From Talpa occidentalis (taxonomy: Eukaryota; Chordata; Mammalia; Eulipotyphla; Talpidae): DNA of 64,000 nt. Both the position numbers and the translations under genes were made by a program. The first letter of the stretch is position 1, and the number at the start of each line of letters is the position of its first letter. The notes beneath the pieces were generated by a model. It was not told the DNA's origin, did no database searches, and saw nothing but the letters and a program-made list of their open reading frames with translations. The stretch spans positions 80,459,106 through 80,523,105 of the forward strand of contig NW_023601104.1 of the NCBI RefSeq assembly GCF_014898055.3. The letters are read 5' to 3'. This document shows, piece by piece, positions 11,255 to 22,611 of the stretch.

Positions 11255-11950
11255 AAATAATTGTCTAGAACAATGTTGTCCTTTAGCAACATAGTGCTGG
11301 CTATTTAGAAATTTAAAATTGTCTAGTCCTCACAGTAAAAAAGGTAAAAAGACCACAGGTGAAATTAAATTTAGGAATTTATTTAACCCAATAGATTCAA
11401 AATATTGCCATCTCAACATATAATTGCTGACCTCAAGAAAAGGTAATCAGTAATTCCAACAACAAATATGATATATTTGGAAACAACCATAGAGTAGAGG
11501 GCAGATTGGAGGGAGTGTTCCTGAGAAGACCCATGTGCATGTCCCTAAATCCAAGGCAAAGAACTCCCCACCCCCATAACCTCTTTGGGGTCTCCCCCCT
11601 CAGTTCTGCCTGGGGAGGGGGAAACAGCACCACTTCCAGCCGCAGATGCAAGGTGTATTGGATCCTGTCGTTAGCTGATGTGTATGTGTATGGTCCCTCT
11701 CTTTCTAGTTTCCCAATCTCATATAAATGGGGTTCCAAATGTTAATGTTCACATAATCCATGGACAAAATTAATAATAGCCTATTTTACATTCTCTTTTT
11801 GTTCTAAGTCTTCATAATGCAGTGTATATTTTATACTTAGAATACTTCGAGGTCCACATCTAGGCCAGATTCCACCTCTCAAGTGCTCTATAGTCATATG
11901 GTGTTAGTGGCTACTGTACCCTACTGTACAGTGCAGGCCCAGAAGCAAGG
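11255..11950 (+). repeat. hAT-type fossil split by an LTR-like insertion
   Basis: The left part (to about 11423) follows the family text 'aaaaaggtaaaaagaccaca', then 'gaaatta', then 'atttaacccaatagattcaa'. The right part resumes near 11760 with 'ttaataatagcctattttac' and ends in 'gttagtggctactgtac'. The middle (about 11425-11760) is foreign and GC-richer. This is the second hAT family, also seen at 4170-4330. Confidence 0.65.
11425..11760 (-). mobile_element. Possible solo LTR inside the hAT fossil
   Basis: About 335 bp of foreign sequence. Read on the minus strand it can begin TGTGAACATT and end TTGAGGTCA (TG...CA), with a TATA-like 'catttatatgag' near its start. No clear target duplication was found and the family is unknown, so the LTR call is tentative. 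The 101-codon frame at 11433-11738 is within it. Confidence 0.35.
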
Positions 11951-14900
11951 GAAAGTGATGACATCTTCCATTCTTGTGATTTGTTTTCTTTTGTTCATTC
12001 AACTTTAAAAATTGGGTAGTTGTACCAAGGCAAATAAGACAGCAGTCCTATCCTAAAAGAATTTAGTTTGTTTAAATACTTATATACTTTCTTAGTTAGT
12101 TTTTACTTTTCTGAGTAAAGGTGCAATCGTGGTGGACATCAGGAAAAGTCACCTTGACTTCTGGAAGAACTGCTGTTTATTAGAGCTTAATGAGATAATG
12201 AATAGGACTACCAAAGAAGATACGTGATTTCAATCTAAAACACTTTGTATGTGCTTACGTTTTTAAATATAACCAAAAAAATTCAGCAATCACTAGCTGG
12301 GAGTTACCCATGCAGGCCTAGGTATGTATTTGCTCCACTCTAAAGTAGACTGTAAGCAACTTGAGGGCATGATCCCAACATTTCTTGAATAACTGAAGAT
12401 CTGAATGTAACACTTCTGCCCCCTCTCTTTTCTACTTTGATTATCTTTTAAAGAGCTGCAACCCCTTCATTTAGTTTTCAATCAAATGTATCTTCAAGTT
12501 TATGGAATAACATGGGTAGTTTGTCACGATGTCATGGATCATAATGTTTCCTGTCAATCAATGTTGTCAGTCTTTCTTCTTTAAAATCTGGTTGAAAACA
12601 TGTTCTCTTGGACTTAGGTTTTAGAAATTCCAAAGAAAAAGTTTCTGACTATATGAGGAGCTAAGTTAAGATATGGAGAAAACCTTCAGTGGGATATAGT
12701 TTTTCCCCCATTTCTTTGTGCATGTGTGTGACTGAGAAAGTAAAAGTATATTTGCGATAAATGCTTTTCAACCACCTTATGAATTATTTTCATAATTTAT
12801 ATAGTCCACCCACCAAGTGGCCAAAAAAAAAAAAATCCATACATACTTCATCCTCTTCAAGTACAGAAACAGAATCATTGGATATTTCTCAAGCAGTCAT
12901 TGAATAGCGGGATTTGTCTTTCTAATAAACAGAGAGCTCAGTGCCAAAGAGAAAAGTTTACCCTGGACCATGTCTCCTGTTTCACTGAAGGTGGGGTGCA
13001 GGTGCAGGATGATGAGTTTGGGGCATGCATATTTGCATCACTTTTGTGGTACCGTGGCAGACATCACTAATCCACCACTACAATCCTTCCTGTTGAGCTC
13101 AGAAACTACAAATATAACAATCTAGGAAGGCATTATCAAATGATGAGTTAGTGTGCTGGATAAGAGCTAACTTCTATGGTACAGAAAATAGGGTGTAAAA
13201 TCCAAGACAGTGTTAAAAAAAAAATAAGTTGCTTATATGCTACAATAAAATATCCTTTATGCCTATGGACTGTGGTCTACTGAAGATAATCTTAAATTCT
13301 AAAGGGCAGGAATAAAGGAGATCCATTTTCCATGAGGCAGATGAAGAATGGGCAGTATTAAAACCAGACAGAGGCCATTAAATCTTTATTGAACAATCAC
13401 CTAGAATATAAACATCTGAGCTCTTAGGCATTGTCTTCCCATTTTGGTGTTCTAAGTATTTTCTAGAAGTTTCCATTTTCAAATTCTGTACTTTAAGTTA
13501 CAGAATTTAAAAATAGTGGAACCTACTCTGAATAAAGGAAGCTCTTCCTCATCCTCTCCATTAATGGGCTATTGATGTCTCATGAATTACTTTTACAAAT
13601 CTATTTATACACCAATTTGATCCCCTGCATATGTAACCCTTTTAGGCATTGTGCTTACTGCTATTGCTTTGTTTGGCTTGGGTGTTGTTTTTTAATTACA
13701 AAGGACATCTAAATGAATATTGGCCAAACTACTCTGAAGTTCATTTGCTGCTTATTGACTTTTCAGTGTTATGAGCAAAACAACATTTATTTTCCTATCA
13801 ACTTAGCTATTCATATAATGTGACTCACTTTAGGTCTTCTTTGCAAGAGTGTATTGCTCCATCTTTTTTTTTATTGCTGGGTTTTTTTGTCTGCTTATTC
13901 TTAAACAAAAAATCCATTCTACAAAGAAAACAATACAGTATTAGCTGCCATTCTTATTCATTTTAAAGGAAACAATGCATTTTTGCAGCAATAACTCAAC
14001 TACCTAGAGGTCATTTTTCCAATAATCTCAGTCATAGAGTACACATTTCAAAGAAAAAGGCCTCTGAGAAGTTAAAATAAATGCCATAGATCTCATTTAC
14101 TAAGCTCAGGCATTTTATTTCCACCTTCTTTCTCTGTCATTCAGAAACTCTCTTTTTTTCATTTTAGATACAGTTCTAATAATCCTGACTAACTGGTTTC
14201 TTAGCCCAGAGAAGATTAGAAACAACTAATTTGAAGGAGATCAAGAATATTCTAAATACCAACATGATGGTTGGTAATGAAATAGAAGCTAGAAAAGAAC
14301 CAAGGATTCAAAAAGTATAGCAACTAGGAACATTTTATGTTTGACTAAAAGTCCAATATTGTAGGAATCTCCATTAGCCTGGAAATCATATACCTAGCTG
14401 TATTTGAGTTTATTTCATGTTCAATATTTTCTATTAAGAAGAGGGATTTTTTTTTAGGGGCAGAGAGGATATTTCTCCCTTTCTCTCTTGGTTCTTCTTG
14501 GGCTCCCTGAGCAATCAAATTTATATCTAAGAGAATGGAAGCAGAAAAGAACAAATTATATACATATAGAGAATCTAGATGGATATAGATTCTACAGCAA
14601 ATGGAGGAAAATGAGGATATATGTATCCTTAACCAAAGAGTGGGCTAGGGCCTGGAGCTTCAAGGAGGGAGGAGGGGTCTCACATGTCAATGAGAGGGTG
14701 ACTCATGTACAAAGACCACTGGACTTAGATACTTGTCCTCCCTTATGGTTAGGCTTTTCTATAGATTGTTGCTGGTAACAATTCAAATTCAATTTCATTT
14801 TTCAATCTAGTAAGTTTCTTGCATGCCTGAGGACATCGATTGACCTCTGTTCCAAATACTACCCATGCCAAAATGACATGCCTGGGGAGGCCTATTCTGG

Positions 14901-14979
14901 ACATCTTGGGGAGACTGAGCCTTCAGTGTATAATTGCCTTTATGAGGTGCCTGGATAATGGAGGTGATACAGTTAAGTG
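11951..14979. other. Intergenic sequence, mostly unrecognised
   Basis: AT-rich with no gene supported. A short stretch at about 12325-12420 ('gactgtaagcaacttgaggg') looks like an L2 3' piece. Frames at 14345-14778 on both strands show no domain. Confidence 0.5.
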
Positions 14980-15130
14980 GAAACACTGACTTTTGAGCAA
15001 GACAGATTTTTGACCATCACCTTTTTTCTCCTTCATGAAAAACCTGACATCTCTTGGTCTAATTTTCTTTATTTATAAAATAGAAAAAATAATGAATGAG
15101 GTAAAATCCATGGAACACCTGCCTGAATAA
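14980..15130 (+). repeat. MIR-like SINE fragment
   Basis: The pattern 'tgacatctcttggtctaatt', then 'ttctttatttataaaataga', is a diverged form of the MIR core (cctcagtttcctcatctgtaaaatgg). Confidence 0.5.
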
Positions 15131-15569
15131 AGGTGGGTGCTGAAATCCTCCCACAAACAATCTGAAGTATCAAGTATGAGGCATGAGTAGAGAGAGGAAA
15201 AAACAAAACCAGAACCAAAGGGAAGGGCATGACAAAGGAAAGGTAAGATCAGCTGGTGGGTTGGGGCTCAGGGGTGATAGCTAGGATAGGGAGTTGCAAA
15301 GACCACAGTACACAAAAGAAGAAAAAGGGGTACCCCAAAACCTACCTTGTGGAAGGAGAGGGAACTACAAAGGACCAGTCAGTTTAGGAAAGATCATTTT
15401 AAACTCTAGTTTAACTGAGGTCTGTTCCTGGAGTTGGGCACCTATCCTGGGCTCCATGTTTAAGTTAGGAAAAGGGAGCATAGGCAGCATTTCCCTTTAT
15501 TCTTTCATTGTTATTAATATTTTTCATAACTTTAGTATATTTCAAAACAGACCTTTTTTTTTTAACAGA
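15131..15569. other. Intergenic sequence, nothing recognised
   Basis: Purine-rich, includes a 92-codon frame at 15294-15572 without any domain. Confidence 0.45.
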
Positions 15570-16470
15570 TGACTCACAGCAGCATTGAGGGGAAGGTATA
15601 GAAATTTCCCTCATAGTCTCAGCCCCCACATATGCGCTGCCTCCCCCATATCTACATCCCTAGCACAGTGGCACATTTGTTACAGCTGATAAACTCGCAC
15701 GGACACATCATTGTCACCCGAAGTTCACAGTTTACATTAGGGTTCATTCTTGGTTTGGACAAATGTGTAATGACACGTGTCTGTCATTATGGTATCTTAC
15801 AGAGTAGTTTTCTGTCCTAAAAATCCTCTGCTCTATCTCTTCATCCCTCCCTTGACCCCCAACTCGTGGTAGTCACTGAGCTTTTGGCCATCTCCATAGT
15901 TTTGCTTTTTCCACAATATCATACAGTTGGAATCATTGGTATGGAGCCTTTTCAGACCGACTTCATTGACTTAGTAATGTGCATTTAAAAGTCGTCCATG
16001 TCTGTTTATGACTTGATTGCTGATTTCCTTTAAGCTCTGAATATCATCCAATGTCTGAATCTACCACAGTTTATCCACTCACCTACCAAAGGTTATCTTG
16101 GTTACTTCCAAGTTTTGGCAATTATGAACAAAGCTGCTGTAAACATCCATATGCAGGTTTTTGTGTGGACGTAAGTTTTTAACTCCTTTGGGTAAATACC
16201 AAGTGTAATTACTGGATCATATGGTAAGAGCATGTTTAGTTTTGTAAGAAACAGTCAAACCAACTTCCAAAGTGACTGTGCCATTTTGCATTCACACCAA
16301 CAGTGAATGAGAATTCCTGTGCCACATCATTCCTGGCATTGGATGTTGTCAGTGTTCCAGAATTTGCCATTCTAGTAGGCATGTAATGGTATCTCATTGT
16401 TTTAATTTGCATTTTCCTGATGACATATAATGTGAAGCCAGTTTGGGAAATTTTTAAGTGAACTGTAAAC
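15570..16470 (+). repeat. L1 LINE 3' region (old subfamily)
   Basis: It reads through the L1 3' untranslated text: 'acagttggaatcattggtat', 'tgaacaaagctgctgtaaac', 'ctcctttgggtaaatacca', 'cattcacaccaacagtgaat' and 'ggtatctcattgttttaatt'. It is non-coding and diverged, truncated on the 5' side. Frames on either strand here are repeat-derived. Confidence 0.85.
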
Positions 16471-16534
16471 ACAGCTCTTCTCTCCACCTTCAAATCATGT
16501 AAAGTTCTTCACCACACTATAATTGGGTCTACTC

Positions 16535-16640
16535 ATTTATTCATTCACTCAGATTTCAACAAAAATGCCAACTACAACATGCCTACCACATCCTGGATGC
16601 TGTGCTAGTTGCTGAAGAGACAATATAGTAAAATAAGTGT
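16535..16640 (+). repeat. L2-like fragment
   Basis: 'tactcatttattcattcact' followed by 'ctggatgctgtgctagttgc' resembles the L2 'ttgagcacctactatgtgcc' region. Confidence 0.45.
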
Positions 16641-18359
16641 AGTTGTTAAAAAGAAAAATAATTCCAAAACAGGGATGTTTCCTGCTGTACCACCACTCAA
16701 ATCCTGGAAAATATGGAAACTCCCTGCTATCACACTTGTCCCATGTTGACAATAAGCTGGAACAACTTGCAGTGGTAACAGAGGGATTCATGATACTCAG
16801 TTGAATTTCTCACCCAAATATACAGAATAGCTAAATACAGGAAGAGAGGTGTTGGACTTGAGTGGCCATCAACAAGCAGAAGGTTTCCCTTCTACTTCTC
16901 TATGGGTTAGTTAGTTTGGCATCAGCCCCCGAAAAAACCTCACAGATTGAGAGAAAGTCTTCCTTACCAAGAGGACAAGTCCTCATTTTGACCAATAGTC
17001 TCTAGTTTACCAACCTAACGTTAGAGCAGGTGTTTGCATTGGGTTAATCTTCTAGCACAGCTTCATAATGCACCAGAGAAAATCCATCACTAACAGTTGC
17101 ATTGAAGAGTTCATCTGAACTCATGTTTGAGAGATGAATTTACATGCTGTTGCGACTAGGAAAGATGACTTCATTTACAAAATGGTGTCTACTACTTTGA
17201 AGATTCAAGAAAGCACCATATTTTACCAAAAATAAAATAAAATAAAATTGGCAATTGGTAATTGGTAATTTTATTTGGATCATAAAGATGAGCGGTCAAA
17301 GTCATGTGACACTCCAGGTGCCTGCAAAGGGGGAAGTTCATCTCATGTGAGCTTACAGTTAATTTTCTTGTTTTTATTGACTTTGGCATAGGAAAGTCTT
17401 GCAATTCTGATTTAAAAGACCCTGGAGATTCTCAAGTGATCACCTGCTTCCTTCTGCTGGCCAGGATGCTGAAGCTCAACCAGGCTGAAGTATGCTTCTA
17501 GTCACCTCTGGTGTCACCACACAGCTCACCGGGTGCCAGCGTGGGGAGAAGGCACAGCTGTAGCTTCTTGTTCAGAAAACTCTCTCAGGCAGAACAACAT
17601 TTTGAAGACGATGTTTGGAATATCTTACATAACAGTCAAAAGTTGCATTAACAAATCAGAGGTGGTTTCATAAAGGGAACTGTTGAGCGGTTAGTGTCAC
17701 ATGGCTTTATCTACAGCATTTAGATTCGCTCTTTGTGTTAAATTTGATAGCGGCTAACATCAACTTCAACCTTGACCTCTTTCATTGCACTTTTGTACCA
17801 ACACAAATTGTACAGGGTTGTTTCACTGAATCTCACAGCTTCCTTCTGCACCACTTTCCTTTAGCAGAAGGACTCACACTTGCTGTTTATCTAATAAAAT
17901 TGTGAGTGTGTAGAAGTGTGTGTGTGTGTGTAAAATCCACTGGTCTAAGACATTTTACTACCCAGTTTAACAACTCAGTAAATGGATTTCTTTTGTAGGA
18001 TGAAGAAACGATTGGTCTTTTGTTGTAAAACCTTCTCTTAAAAAGAAGGTGGCATCAGCTACAATAAATTCTGGATAAAAATGTTTCTGCTAATTCATTT
18101 TCCACTGAGCCAACCAGTCTGCCGAACAAGCTGCTGCTTTATTTGCATTCAAATTGATAGTGAGATATTTTAAAGCCATGTATTTGTGGTTTCTTTTCTT
18201 TTTTAACTTTTTTGATCCTTTAAAAACCCAAATTGCACAGAGTGTAATTATCTCTATCGACAAATATTTGCCAAGACTTTGGAGTTAAACTGTACTGTTT
18301 TAGAAGCAGAAGGTAAATATAAATATGCTGACACAAGTAAAGAAATCTAAGATTCTGAT
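16641..18359. other. Unique sequence, possibly containing conserved non-coding DNA
   Basis: No gene. The part from about 17420 to 18190 has no repeat signature, even composition and an octamer-like ATTTGCAT, so it could hold conserved regulatory sequence. That is a guess from texture only. A short GT run lies near 17917-17931. Confidence 0.4.
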
Positions 18360-18475
18360 GGATGTTATGACTAGGAAGAAGGCATTGAACCTCAGGGGGC
18401 CTCAGTTTCCCTGCTTATAAAACAATAGGATTGGACTAGACGATCTTGAATGTGTCTTCCAATCCAGAGGTCATG
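18360..18475 (+). repeat. MIR-class fragment
   Basis: 'ggcctcagtttccctgctta' followed by 'taaaacaataggattggact' is MIR-like. Confidence 0.55.
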
Positions 18476-18664
18476 TTTCCATATACTTGTCTTGGCCAAG
18501 AAATACAGGAGTTTTAGCTGCTCCCCCCAACCTTCAAATTGTATCTCCATGTGAATGATTTCTAAATCTTTATTTGTAGCCTCACTGCTCTCTGGAAGGC
18601 TAGGGGCATGTACCAAAGTATTTACTATCTCCAGTTGGTTGGTGAGTAGGTAAGTAACCAAAAC

Positions 18665-20060
18665 AGAATTCCCAGTGTGCCCCTGCTGGCCTCCAAATTA
18701 GCTTCCCCTTATTCTTCCTAACTCAGTGGAATAGCTTTACTACCCATCTGGTTGCTTAAACCAGAAATCTAGAAGTGATCTCTTCTTCCCCACTATCATC
18801 CAGCTATTGGCAAGTCCTGTTGCCTCTACCTTGAAATGTTATCCTGAAGTCTTCCAATCGCTTTTGTCTTCCACTCCCATTCGTTTTCTCTAAGTCCTCA
18901 CTGTCCCTGCCCTGTCCCACTACAGTTATAACCCAGCTTGTTTCTTAGCTTTCAATCTTGCCTTTTTGCAAACTGCTTTCCACACAAAAGCTAAAGAGAC
19001 CTTTTAAAAGTATAAATCAGACTCTGCTCCTCTCCTGCTTGAAACTCTTCAGTGGCTTCATATCACAGGAAAAGTCTGAAGTCCTTACTCTGAATTCTAA
19101 AGTTCTAAGTGATCAGGCTCTTGTCTCTGTCCACCACCTCATTTCTTTCACTTTCAGCTTCCCCATTTCACTCCAGTCACTCTGATCAGCTTTAACAAGC
19201 CTGTATTAATCAGTGTTCTCCCGAGAGAACCAATAGTATATTTACCTTTACACATAGATTTATTTTAAGTAAGGAATTGACTCCTGTGATAATGGAATCT
19301 GAGAAGTTCCATGATTTGCCATCTGCAAGCCTGAGACTCCAAAGAGCCAATGGTGTGGGTTCTGGCCCGAACCTAAAGGCCAAAGAGCCAGACTGTCTAT
19401 GGTGTAAATCCCAGACCAAGGATAGGAACAGTGGGCCGGCTCAGTAGTCAAACAGAGACAGTGAATTCTCCCTTCTGCTTTTTTTGTTGTTGTTCTGATC
19501 AGCCCTCAGTGGACTGGATGAAACACACATGGGGAGGGCCATCTACTCAGTCTCTTGATTCAAATGCTAACCTCAACTGGAAACACCTCTATAGACACAC
19601 CCAAAAATGTTTAACCAACTACTTGGGGAACCAAATAGACTGTGAGACATTCAAGTTGACATGCAAAGTGAACCATCACATATGCTGACCTCATTCCTCA
19701 CTTAGGGCCCTTGGGCTAGTTCTTTCTTCTGCCTCAAATATTTTCCCCATAATTGCACGGATGGTTCCTTCTTGCCAATCATCCCCTTGAGAGTCACTTT
19801 TCCCCCTCAAAAATTCTTCCCTATCCATCCAATATATAGCAGACACCTAAGTTGCTATTTATCATATAATTCTAATTTAATTTTCAACAGCACATTTTAC
19901 AAGCTGGTCATTTTCTTGCTACTTGATTATTTTTTGCTGTCTTTCTCCTATAAAAGGTAACTTCCGTAAGGACAGAGGCTCACCTTGGTCACCAAATATC
20001 CCTCACACTAGAACAGTGCTGGCTCATAGCAGCATCTCAAATAACTATTGAATGAAGCAA
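18665..20060 (+). repeat. L2 LINE 3' portion, interrupted at 19205-19685
   Basis: Long L2 match in two halves. The first shows 'ggcaagtcctgttgcctcta', 'agtataaatcagactctgct' and 'ggcttcatatcacaggaaaa'. The second, after the insertion, shows 'tcccctcaaaaattcttccc', 'aaaggtaacttccgtaagga' and ends in 'actattgaatgaagc'. These derive from the L2 reverse-transcriptase tail and 3' end. No intact frame remains. Confidence 0.8.
19205..19685 (+). repeat. Interspersed repeat inserted in L2
   Basis: Starts 'gtattaatcagtgttctccc', passes 'ggaatctgagaagttccatg' and 'ttcaaatgctaacctcaact', and ends 'caagttgacatgcaaagtga'. Nearly full length. It is the same family as 8505-8830 and the reverse-strand copies at 27313 and 55805. 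Its position inside a contiguous L2 shows it is younger than that L2. Confidence 0.75.
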
Positions 20061-20649
20061 AACCCTCATTACCTTAAGATCCTACGATGGCGTCCTCTTA
20101 GACATTTGTCCACAAATACATGTCTTGTAATTTTGGAAAGAGGTTCTGCCTTATGGACACATTCTAAATATCTGGAGATTGCTTAAGGATTTCTCTAATA
20201 GAGGAGGTCACATGAGGTGGTTCAATTACAAGCCCCATTGAAATTCCATATGATTGAGTGCTGAGAGCTAAGCAGGAAAGAGAAACAGACACTGGAAATA
20301 GCAGACAAGAGCTTTAACTTAGCTATGAGTACTGTGTTCAGGAACACAGAGGAAAGATGGATAATTTTTATCACACATTTGGAATTTATGAAAAAAAGAA
20401 TAGGTGAAAATTCTAGAATTGAATAAATTGCTCTTGATTTCAGAGACAACTGGATAGATTTAATAGTAGATTTAGACGTAGAAGAACAATGTTAGTGATT
20501 GAAGGACAAGTTAATAGAAAATGTTCACTGGAACACAAGTAAAGGGATGGAAGAAAACAGAAAAGAGGATAAAAAATAGATGAGAAGTTTTAACATAGAG
20601 ATAATCAGAGACTTGGAAGGCAGAGGGAAAAGGATAGAAGTGATATTTA
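20061..20649. other. Intergenic sequence, nothing recognised
   Basis: AT-rich, no gene; may be L1/HAL1-derived near its right edge. Confidence 0.45.
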
Positions 20650-20860
20650 AGGAGTAATAATCAAGGCGTTTTTTTCAAAATGACAAAAATCATCATCTAC
20701 CTATGGATTCAAGAAGTTCGGTGGAACACAGTCCACATTAAGTATCACGAAATCCCACCTAGAAACATCAGCTGAAACTGCTGGAAACAGAAACCCAAAG
20801 ACAAAGGAAAAATACTCAAGTCAGCCAGACTTGTGAACTTGGAGTTAGGGTCATTAAGGA
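20650..20860 (+). repeat. L1/HAL1-like fragment
   Basis: 'ggattcaagaagttcggtgg' through 'aaactgctggaaacagaaac' and 'ccaaagacaaaggaaaaata' follows the L1/HAL1 first-ORF text (atccaagaagctcaac, then 'caaactgctgaaaaccaaag'). Confidence 0.6.
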
Positions 20861-21019
20861 TGCAGATAAGCCAGAAACTGGGGGGCTTGTCCTTGGAAAT
20901 CTAGAACATAACAAACTCATTTTAGTTATAGCTACAACTGTATTTCTGACAATATGTTTGAAAAAATATGTTCTGTATTGCCACACATTGGATTCATCAT
21001 TATTACCTACTATTCAACA

Positions 21020-21245
21020 TACTTTTCATTCATTTGTTCATTCATTCACTCATCTATGCATGCAGCCATTCTTTTGGATATTTATCTTGGCAACTTCTAT
21101 GTGTCAACCCCTGGGTTATGATAGCAAACAGGAGGGATGTAAGCTTTTGCCTTCTTGGATGCCCATGTAATTCTTAAAATTATTGTCTCATGTATTGCTT
21201 CCATGCAATCTATAAAAATGTCCATTGTACAGATGAATAAAGAAA
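21020..21245 (+). repeat. L2/MIR-like fragment
   Basis: 'cattcatttgttcattcatt' followed by 'tgtccattgtacagatgaat' shows the L2 and MIR landmarks in diverged form. Confidence 0.45.
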
Positions 21246-21299
21246 AAAATGTTTTGAAGTAACATTGCATTATAATATTACATATATAATATATCATTG

Positions 21300-21700
21300 T
21301 AATCTGTTATATATTATCTATAAATATATATTATTATGTCATTTCAGGTGTGCATCATTATAAATCAACATCTCTACATGCTATAGTAAGCTCGCCACCC
21401 AATTCTCTTCTTTCTCATATTACTGACGATTTCTCACCCCTCTTTCTCCTTCCCTCCTGGAACTCATTTGGTCTTATAGTTCAAAAGTTTATTTTGTTTT
21501 GTTTAGTTCGTTTGTTTGTTTTTCTGTCTTTATGTAGCACATGTGAGTGAAATAATTTGGTGTTTATCTTTCTCCATCAGACTAATTTCACTAAGCGTAA
21601 TACCCTCTTGGTCTGTCCACGCAGTTGCAAATGGCAAAATGTCTTTTTTTTTTTTTTTTTAAGCAACTGAATAGTAGTCCATTGTGCATATATACCACCT
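21300..21700 (+). repeat. L1 LINE 3' UTR fragment
   Basis: 'gtcatttcaggtgtgcatca', 'agtgaaataatttggtgttt', 'cactaagcgtaataccctct' and 'gcaactgaatagtagtccat' are L1 3'-UTR landmarks in order. A poly-T run at 21643-21660 interrupts it. Confidence 0.75.
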
Positions 21701-21714
21701 TTAATCCAGTCCAG

Positions 21715-21850
21715 ATGCAACAACTTAAATGCAGGAATATTAAATAATTTAGCCAGGTTTCAGAGCCTGCAAGGGACAGAGCAGTGATTCAAACCCAGAT
21801 GTCTCTGATATCAAAGCTCATGTTCTCTCTCCAGAACCAAGTTGTCTCCT
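21715..21850 (-). repeat. MIR SINE fragment, reverse
   Basis: 'gggacagagcagtgattcaa' and 'acccagatgtctctgatatc' are the reverse complement of the MIR 'gacctgggttcgaatcc' region. Confidence 0.6.
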
Positions 21851-22199
21851 TGGGATCCATAACCTGTCCCTGCTGTTCCAGCCCACTCCTTAGCGCTGCC
21901 GCAGTCAGCACCCAACCACAGTGTCCTATGGAAAGGGACTCTGTGTGCAGCTTGGGTAGCTTCTCTTGCAGCCCTGGAGGATGAGTCTTAGAATTTTCCT
22001 GAGTGCCTGTGAACTAGCCTGAAGCTCTGCATCACTATGTATTGATATTTGCATCGTCTTGGGAGTCCAGGTTTCATCCATTTATCCTACTTGTGGATTA
22101 AGGCTGAACCAGGAGGGGTAGAACATTTTCATGACCCCATAGGATCTTTGAGATTCATGGAGTCTTGAAGGAAGATTTAAGAACAATTTGTCAGGCAGA

Positions 22200-22585
22200 A
22201 TCCATAGAATTTGGTATATGAAATTGGAGCAGGAGGTAGGGGTATGCTAAAGTTACTTTGAGGTTTCTGGACGGTGAACTCAGGGATGTAGGAAGTGGGG
22301 GATTAGAGCAGAATGACAAATAATTCCAAATGGGACCTGTACAATTTGAATTTGAGGTGACAGCAAAAAATCTAGGTGGAGGGGGTGGGAGCTTATTGGA
22401 GACAGAGATTCAGGAGAGAAGTGGGTCCAGTAATATATTGGTTCTTGGTGATCATTTGTAGGCATTGCAATGGACGTGATCACCTAGAGAGAACGTGGGA
22501 AGGAAAGACTAAGCGTCAATGGCAGACTGTCAGCATCAGGAGCCAGCAGAGGAGGAAGCGTTCACAAGAAGAGTGAGAAGCACTG
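22200..22585 (+). repeat. L2 LINE fragment
   Basis: 'aatttgaggtgacagcaaaa' then 'gagattcaggagagaagtgg' and 'gatcacctagagagaacgtg' match the L2 block 'gtttgaggtgcctgtgagac ... gatcacctagggagagagtg'. Frames here are not genes. Confidence 0.65.
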
Positions 22586-22590
22586 GCCGG

Positions 22591-22610
22591 AAAAAAAAAA
22601 AAAAAAAAAA
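22591..22610 (+). repeat. Poly-A run
   Basis: Twenty A residues followed by CACAACAAAA. Confidence 0.9.
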
Positions 22611-22611
22611 C

